The notes beneath the pieces were generated by a model. It did not search any database. It worked only from the letters and a program-made list of their open reading frames with translations, and was not told the origin of the DNA. Positions 50,394 through 51,594 of a DNA stretch of 51,594 nucleotides are shown here, piece by piece. The DNA lies in contig CANJDH010000025.1 of NCBI GenBank assembly GCA_947473125.1, forward strand, positions 1 to 51,594. The letters run 5' to 3'. The first letter of the stretch is position 1. Each line of letters opens with the position of its first letter. The position numbers and the translations under genes are program-made. The stretch is from Burkholderiales bacterium. Its GTDB lineage: Bacteria > Pseudomonadota > Gammaproteobacteria > Burkholderiales > JAEUOS01.

Positions 50394-51382
50394 GCGGATG
50401 CGTCCCGTGCCAGGCTGCGTACCCGCTGCGCCAGCGGCGGCAGGAAGCGGCGCGTGAACAGTTCGCCCGGAACTGGGGTGCGCGGGTGCCGTTTCGCGGC
50501 CACGATCAGCGCGATAGCGCGCGCCAGGCGCGCGTCGTCAACGTCGCCGATGCCGAGGCGCGCGCCTTCCGGGTGGCTCATTTCGAGGGCCAGCGTGCCG
50601 GCCAGGCGCGCGTGGTTGGCGGCACGGTCGATCGCCGGGTCGCGGCGCATCACGGCATCGATCGCGGCGTCCGGGTCGGCGATGGTGTCCGTCAGGGCGC
50701 GGTTGATGGCACGCACCAGGCCGGTGACGATATGGGGTTCGGCATCAAGCAGTCGCCGCGTGACCCGCAGCACGCTGCCGTACAGGTCCGGGACGTGCTG
50801 CCGGTATTCAAGAAAACGCAGCGCCTGATCGCCGTTGATGCCGGCCTCGATGGCCGCCGCGCGCAGCGTGTTGACAAAGCCGAACATGCCGTCCCAGCGC
50901 TGCTCGTCGAGCATCAGCCGGAGCATTTGCGGATGCGGCAGCGTCGAGATATCGACACCGATACGCGCCGCATCAAGCCCGGTCTTCAAGGCAAACTCGG
51001 GCAGCATGCGCATCGCTGCATCGTTCGGGTGCGAGCCGAGCGTGCGGCCGGCCAGGTCGGCCGGCGCGCGCAGTGCGCTCGCCGCCGGCACGGCAATCGT
51101 GTAGGGCGAGGCGTTGAACGTGGCGAACACCCCTACCGCCTGCGCTTCACCGCCGGCGGCGGCCAGTTCGATCAGCGCATTCATGTCGCCGTAGCCGACA
51201 TCAAACTCGCCGGAGGCGACGCGCGGCACGGCATTGGCCGCAGTGTCGCCGTCCGTGAAGTCGAGCGCAATGCCTTCCTCTCGCAGGTAGCCGCGCTCGG
51301 CCGCCACGAAGAACCACGCCTGCGGCCCCGAGGTGAAGGTGTTCAGGATCATGCGCAGCTTGCGCGGGGATGCGAGGGGCAT
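50387..51382 (-). CDS. NMT1/THI5-like ABC substrate-binding protein
   Basis: A 331-residue protein of the SsuA/THI5 type-2 periplasmic-binding fold: RMILNTFTSGPQAWFFVAAERGYLREEGIALDFTDGDTAANAVPRVASGEFDVGYGDMNALIELAA is the characteristic start. There is no signal peptide, so either the start lies upstream in an unlikely position or the protein is cytoplasmic or N-terminally non-classical. Close relatives bind pyrimidine precursors, nitriles or sulfonates. Co-operonic with a base deaminase and a Bug receptor, so uptake or handling of a nitrogen heterocycle is plausible. No permease or ATPase gene is adjacent. Confidence 0.82.
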   Translation of the reverse strand: MPLASPRKLRMILNTFTSGPQAWFFVAAERGYLREEGIALDFTDGDTAANAVPRVASGEFDVGYGDMNALIELAAAGGEAQAVGVFATFNASPYTIAVPAASALRAPADLAGRTLGSHPNDAAMRMLPEFALKTGLDAARIGVDISTLPHPQMLRLMLDEQRWDGMFGFVNTLRAAAIEAGINGDQALRFLEYRQHVPDLYGSVLRVTRRLLDAEPHIVTGLVRAINRALTDTIADPDAAIDAVMRRDPAIDRAANHARLAGTLALEMSHPEGARLGIGDVDDARLARAIALIVAAKRHPRTPVPGELFTRRFLPPLAQRVRSLARDASAW

Positions 51383-51594
51383 CGGGTGGGCCGGGTGGGG
51401 TGGGGGCGGGTCTTGGCGCGCGCTTGCGGTTAAAGTGTATACGCTCCCAGTGGCGTCCGGTTAATTGTCGAACAGATTCAATTGGTTAGCGGGATCAGGT
51501 GAAATGCTTGTACGAGGATCGGGCGCAAAGGCGCATGAAAGCTCGAATTTCTCGAAAGTTGAGAGCGACAACATCTGTAGAAAAGTGTAGAGAG
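51383..51594. other. Terminal non-coding stretch
   Basis: No gene is recognised. GTGTATACGC near 51436 contains the short palindrome GTATAC, a core often seen in GntR sites, just upstream of the minus-strand NMT1-like operon; it could be a promoter-proximal site but is too short to assert. Confidence 0.3.

Overview
The window looks like a GC-rich chromosome segment of a betaproteobacterium, most likely Burkholderiales. The reasons are five separate Bug/TctC-type periplasmic receptors (a family strongly expanded in that order), a betaproteobacterial-style leuA, many CoA, sugar-acid and aromatic catabolic operons, and the codon usage. I see no rRNA, tRNA, phage structural gene or complete insertion sequence.

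Layout. 1-1968 (minus): an N-acyl-D-amino-acid deacylase cut by the window edge, overlapping a BASS-family transporter. 2238-4287 (plus): two small-motif membrane or exported proteins with the same Sel1-like C-terminus. 4355-6133: a leucine-rich leader peptide and leuA. 6347-10107 (plus): Bug receptor, polysaccharide-deacetylase-like hydrolase, CitE-like lyase and class II aldolase. 10192-16447 (minus): a five-gene sugar-acid operon (IlvD/Edd dehydratase, SMP-30 lactonase, Bug receptor, RraA-like protein, aldehyde dehydrogenase). Its promoter carries a perfect 20-bp LacI-type palindrome; a near copy lies at the start of the LacI-family gene at 20117-21211.

16641-20096 is an accessory island of lower GC: alternating hairpins and CRISPR-like repeats, an AT-rich region with two identical four-half-site operators, an AbiEi/AbiEii type IV toxin-antitoxin pair, then a FitAB-like type II pair. 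21255-22104 holds a TfoX-like protein and a frameshifted ArsR gene followed by a possible SRPBCC remnant.

22240-30051 is a TetR-controlled CoA-thioester catabolic cluster: two enoyl-CoA hydratases, an acyl-CoA ligase, a degenerate ligase-like protein, two PaaA/PaaC-like ferritin-fold oxygenase subunits (one with di-iron ligands, one without), and a Bug receptor. The reductase and small subunits expected for a Paa-type epoxidase are absent. This is the best candidate for an undescribed catabolic system; the AbiE locus is the best candidate for an undescribed regulatory arrangement.

30154-40744: an Asp/Glu racemase-like protein, then a minus-strand peptide-type ABC operon with two paralogous binding proteins, two permeases, two ATPases and an amidase, preceded by a GntR regulator and a double-CDGSH protein. 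40887-46231 (plus): cupin, TRAP transporter, ACMSD-like amidohydrolase and RraA-like protein. 46288-51382: two more Bug receptors, a LigI-like pyrone-dicarboxylate hydrolase, an HbpS/GlcG-like secreted protein, a nucleoside deaminase and an NMT1/THI5-like protein.
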